Position numbers and translations under genes: made by a program. The notes under the pieces were generated by a model. That model was not told the origin of the DNA. It was given only the letters and a program-made list of their open reading frames with translations, and did not search any database. A DNA stretch of 64,000 bases from Saccharopolyspora rosea (GTDB taxonomy: Bacteria > Actinomycetota > Actinomycetes > Mycobacteriales > Pseudonocardiaceae): the NCBI RefSeq assembly GCF_025643595.1, contig NZ_CP102826.1:3286001-3350000 (forward strand), given 5' to 3'. Of the stretch, positions 62,353 to 64,000 are shown piece by piece. Every line of letters starts with the position of its first letter. Position 1 is the stretch's first letter.

Positions 62353-64000
62353 TCACCCCTCCTCCGTCCGCTTGGCCACCAGCGTGAGCACGTCGTACTT
62401 GGCCACCGACTCGCCGTCGGCGTTGGTGACGTCGACGTCCCAGCGGACTTCGCCGTGCGCGGCGTTGACGCGCGGGGTGATCTGCTTGGCCGTCATCGTC
62501 ACGGTGAGCTCGTCGCCGGGATAGGTCGGCGTGAGGAACCGCAGGTTCTCCAGTCCGTAGTTGGCCAGCACCGGGCCCGGGTCCGGGTCGACGAACAGGC
62601 CCGCGGCGAAGGACACCACCAGGTAGCCGTGCGCGACGCGCCCGTCGAAGAACGGGTTCGCCCGGGCGGCTTCCTCGTCGGTGTGCGCGTAGAAGGTGTC
62701 GCCGGTGAACTCGGCGAAGTGCTCGACGTCCGCCAGGGTCACGGTGCGCGGACCCGCGACCACCGTGTCGCCGATGCGCAGGTCCTCCAGGTACTTGCGG
62801 AACGGGTGCTCGTCGGTGACGGTGCGCCGGGAACCCGGCACCCACTGCCCGGTGATCGCGCTGAGCACGTCCGGACCGGCCTGGACCGCGGTGCGCTGCA
62901 TGTGGTGCAGGACGCCGCGGATGCCGCCCATCTCCTCGCCGCCACCGGCCCGGCCGGGACCTCCGTGCACCAGCGCGGGCAGCGGCGAGCCGTGCCCGGT
63001 GGACTCGCCCGCGTTGTCGCTGTTGAGCACCAGCAGGCGGCCGTGGCGCGACGCGGTGCCGAGGACCACCTCGCGCGCGAACGCCGGGTCCGCGGTGACC
63101 ACGGATCCCGCCAGGCTGCCCTGGCCGCGGCGGGCCAGGTCGATCGCCTGCTCGGTCGTGGTGTAGGGCAGCACGGTGCTGACCGGCCCGAACGCCTCCA
63201 CCTCGTGGGGCTGCGGGCGGTCCGGATCATCGCAGCGCACCAGCAGCGGCGGCAGGAACGCGCCGCGGTCGGGATCGGCATCGACCAGGTCGAACCGGTC
63301 CGGGTCGCCGTGCACCAGCGTGCCGGCCTCCAGCAGGGACTTCAGCGAGCGGCGGACCTCCTCGCGCTGCTCCAGGCTGGCCAACGCGCCCATCCGCACC
63401 TCGGACAACGCCGGATTGCCGACGGTGACGCGCTCCAGCCGCCGGACCGCCGCCTCAACCACGTCGTCGACGCGGTGGGCCGGGACCAGTGCGCGGCGGA
63501 TCGCGGTGCACTTCTGCCCCGCCTTGACGGTCATCTCGGTGACCAGCTGCTTGACGAACAGCTCGAACTCCGCACCGCCGGGTTCGGCGTCCGGGCCGAG
63601 GATCGAGCAGTTCAGCGAGTCCGCCTCGACGTTGAACCGCACCGAACCGGCGAGCACCGCCGGGTGCGCGCGCAGCCGGCGACCGGTGGCCGCCGACCCG
63701 GTGAACGACACCACGTCCTGGTCGGTGACGTGGTCGAGCAGATCACCCGCGCTGCCGCAGACGAGCTGCAGCGCGCCCTCCGGCAGCAGGCCGGAGCCGA
63801 TCATCAGCTCCACCAGCCGGTGCGTGAGGTAGGCGGTCTGGCTGGCGGGTTTGACGAGGGTGGGCATCCCGGCCAGGAAGGCCGGCGCGAACTTCTCCAG
63901 CGGACCCCACACCGGGAAGTTGAACGCGTTGATCTGCACCGCCACGCCCTGCAACGGGGTGCAGACGTGCTGACCGACGAACGTGCCACCCTTGCCGAGC
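62353..64000 (-). CDS. paaZ: Bifunctional ring-opening enzyme PaaZ (5' end off window)
   Basis: The frame enters from the right edge without a start ([29 protein letters not shown]...) and shows 548 residues. The aldehyde-dehydrogenase part has [57 protein letters not shown] and [13 protein letters not shown] with the catalytic Cys; the last ~140 residues are an R-specific hydratase MaoC-like domain ([34 protein letters not shown]). Together they hydrolyse oxepin-CoA and oxidise the resulting semialdehyde. First gene seen of the paa operon; the N-terminal ~130 residues and the promoter are not in the window. Confidence 0.95.
   Translation of the reverse strand, partial: LGKGGTFVGQHVCTPLQGVAVQINAFNFPVWGPLEKFAPAFLAGMPTLVKPASQTAYLTHRLVELMIGSGLLPEGALQLVCGSAGDLLDHVTDQDVVSFTGSAATGRRLRAHPAVLAGSVRFNVEADSLNCSILGPDAEPGGAEFELFVKQLVTEMTVKAGQKCTAIRRALVPAHRVDDVVEAAVRRLERVTVGNPALSEVRMGALASLEQREEVRRSLKSLLEAGTLVHGDPDRFDLVDADPDRGAFLPPLLVRCDDPDRPQPHEVEAFGPVSTVLPYTTTEQAIDLARRGQGSLAGSVVTADPAFAREVVLGTASRHGRLLVLNSDNAGESTGHGSPLPALVHGGPGRAGGGEEMGGIRGVLHHMQRTAVQAGPDVLSAITGQWVPGSRRTVTDEHPFRKYLEDLRIGDTVVAGPRTVTLADVEHFAEFTGDTFYAHTDEEAARANPFFDGRVAHGYLVVSFAAGLFVDPDPGPVLANYGLENLRFLTPTYPGDELTVTMTAKQITPRVNAAHGEVRWDVDVTNADGESVAKYDVLTLVAKRTEEG

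Overview
The window is very GC-rich actinomycete chromosome. Gene style (GTG/TTG starts behind strong GGAGG sites, 4-nt overlaps), the MurT/GatD pair, an Rpf-type cell-wall hydrolase and the general gene mix point to a Pseudonocardiaceae-like soil actinobacterium. Saccharopolyspora or a close relative is my guess, not a demonstrated assignment. There is no rRNA, CRISPR or intact mobile element; the only RNA gene I can support is a selenocysteine tRNA.

Left part (1-13.6 kb): the start of a KipI/PxpB-type hydrolase subunit and its PucR-type regulator; a DUF885 peptidase bracketed by a 20-bp direct repeat; a uracil-DNA glycosylase (mug); a decayed Tn3-family transposon (resolvase and transposase remnants around a DUF3291 gene); a vdcBCD-type non-oxidative hydroxyarylic acid decarboxylase operon behind a promoter with a 12-bp inverted repeat; a lipoprotein, a methyltransferase, an ABC ATPase and a DUF488 protein, with two copies of a ~72-bp dispersed element.

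Middle (13.7-39.4 kb): the translationally coupled methionine-salvage operon mtnA-C-B-D; a macrolide-type glycosyltransferase divergent from a rifampicin-monooxygenase-like gene (rox) that has a 19-bp inverted repeat of rifamycin-associated-element type in front of it; methionine aminopeptidase; small membrane and lipoproteins, aldo/keto reductase, lipoate ligase and D-aminoacylase; a TetR/acyl-CoA dehydrogenase pair whose regulator gene is flanked by the same palindrome on both sides; MurJ, GatD, MurT and an Rpf/LysM protein for cell-wall growth. Four copies of a short near-palindrome (TTTCACTC-nn-CACTGAA) lie in intergenic DNA between 29.8 and 39.4 kb.

Right part (39.4-64 kb): a selenocysteine island. 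Formate dehydrogenase fdhA carries an in-frame UGA (codon 187) followed by a SECIS-like hairpin, with fdhB and an NrfD-type membrane subunit behind it. The whole Sec machinery lies within 12 kb: selD, the UCA-anticodon tRNA (selC), selA and selB. Between these genes lie a drug-efflux pump with TetR and MarR regulators, an exonuclease, and an EphD-like hydrolase/dehydrogenase operon. After selB come Ku and a stand-alone LigD polymerase domain (NHEJ). The window closes with the phenylacetyl-CoA epoxidase/ring-opening operon paaZABCDE on the minus strand, cut by the right edge within paaZ.
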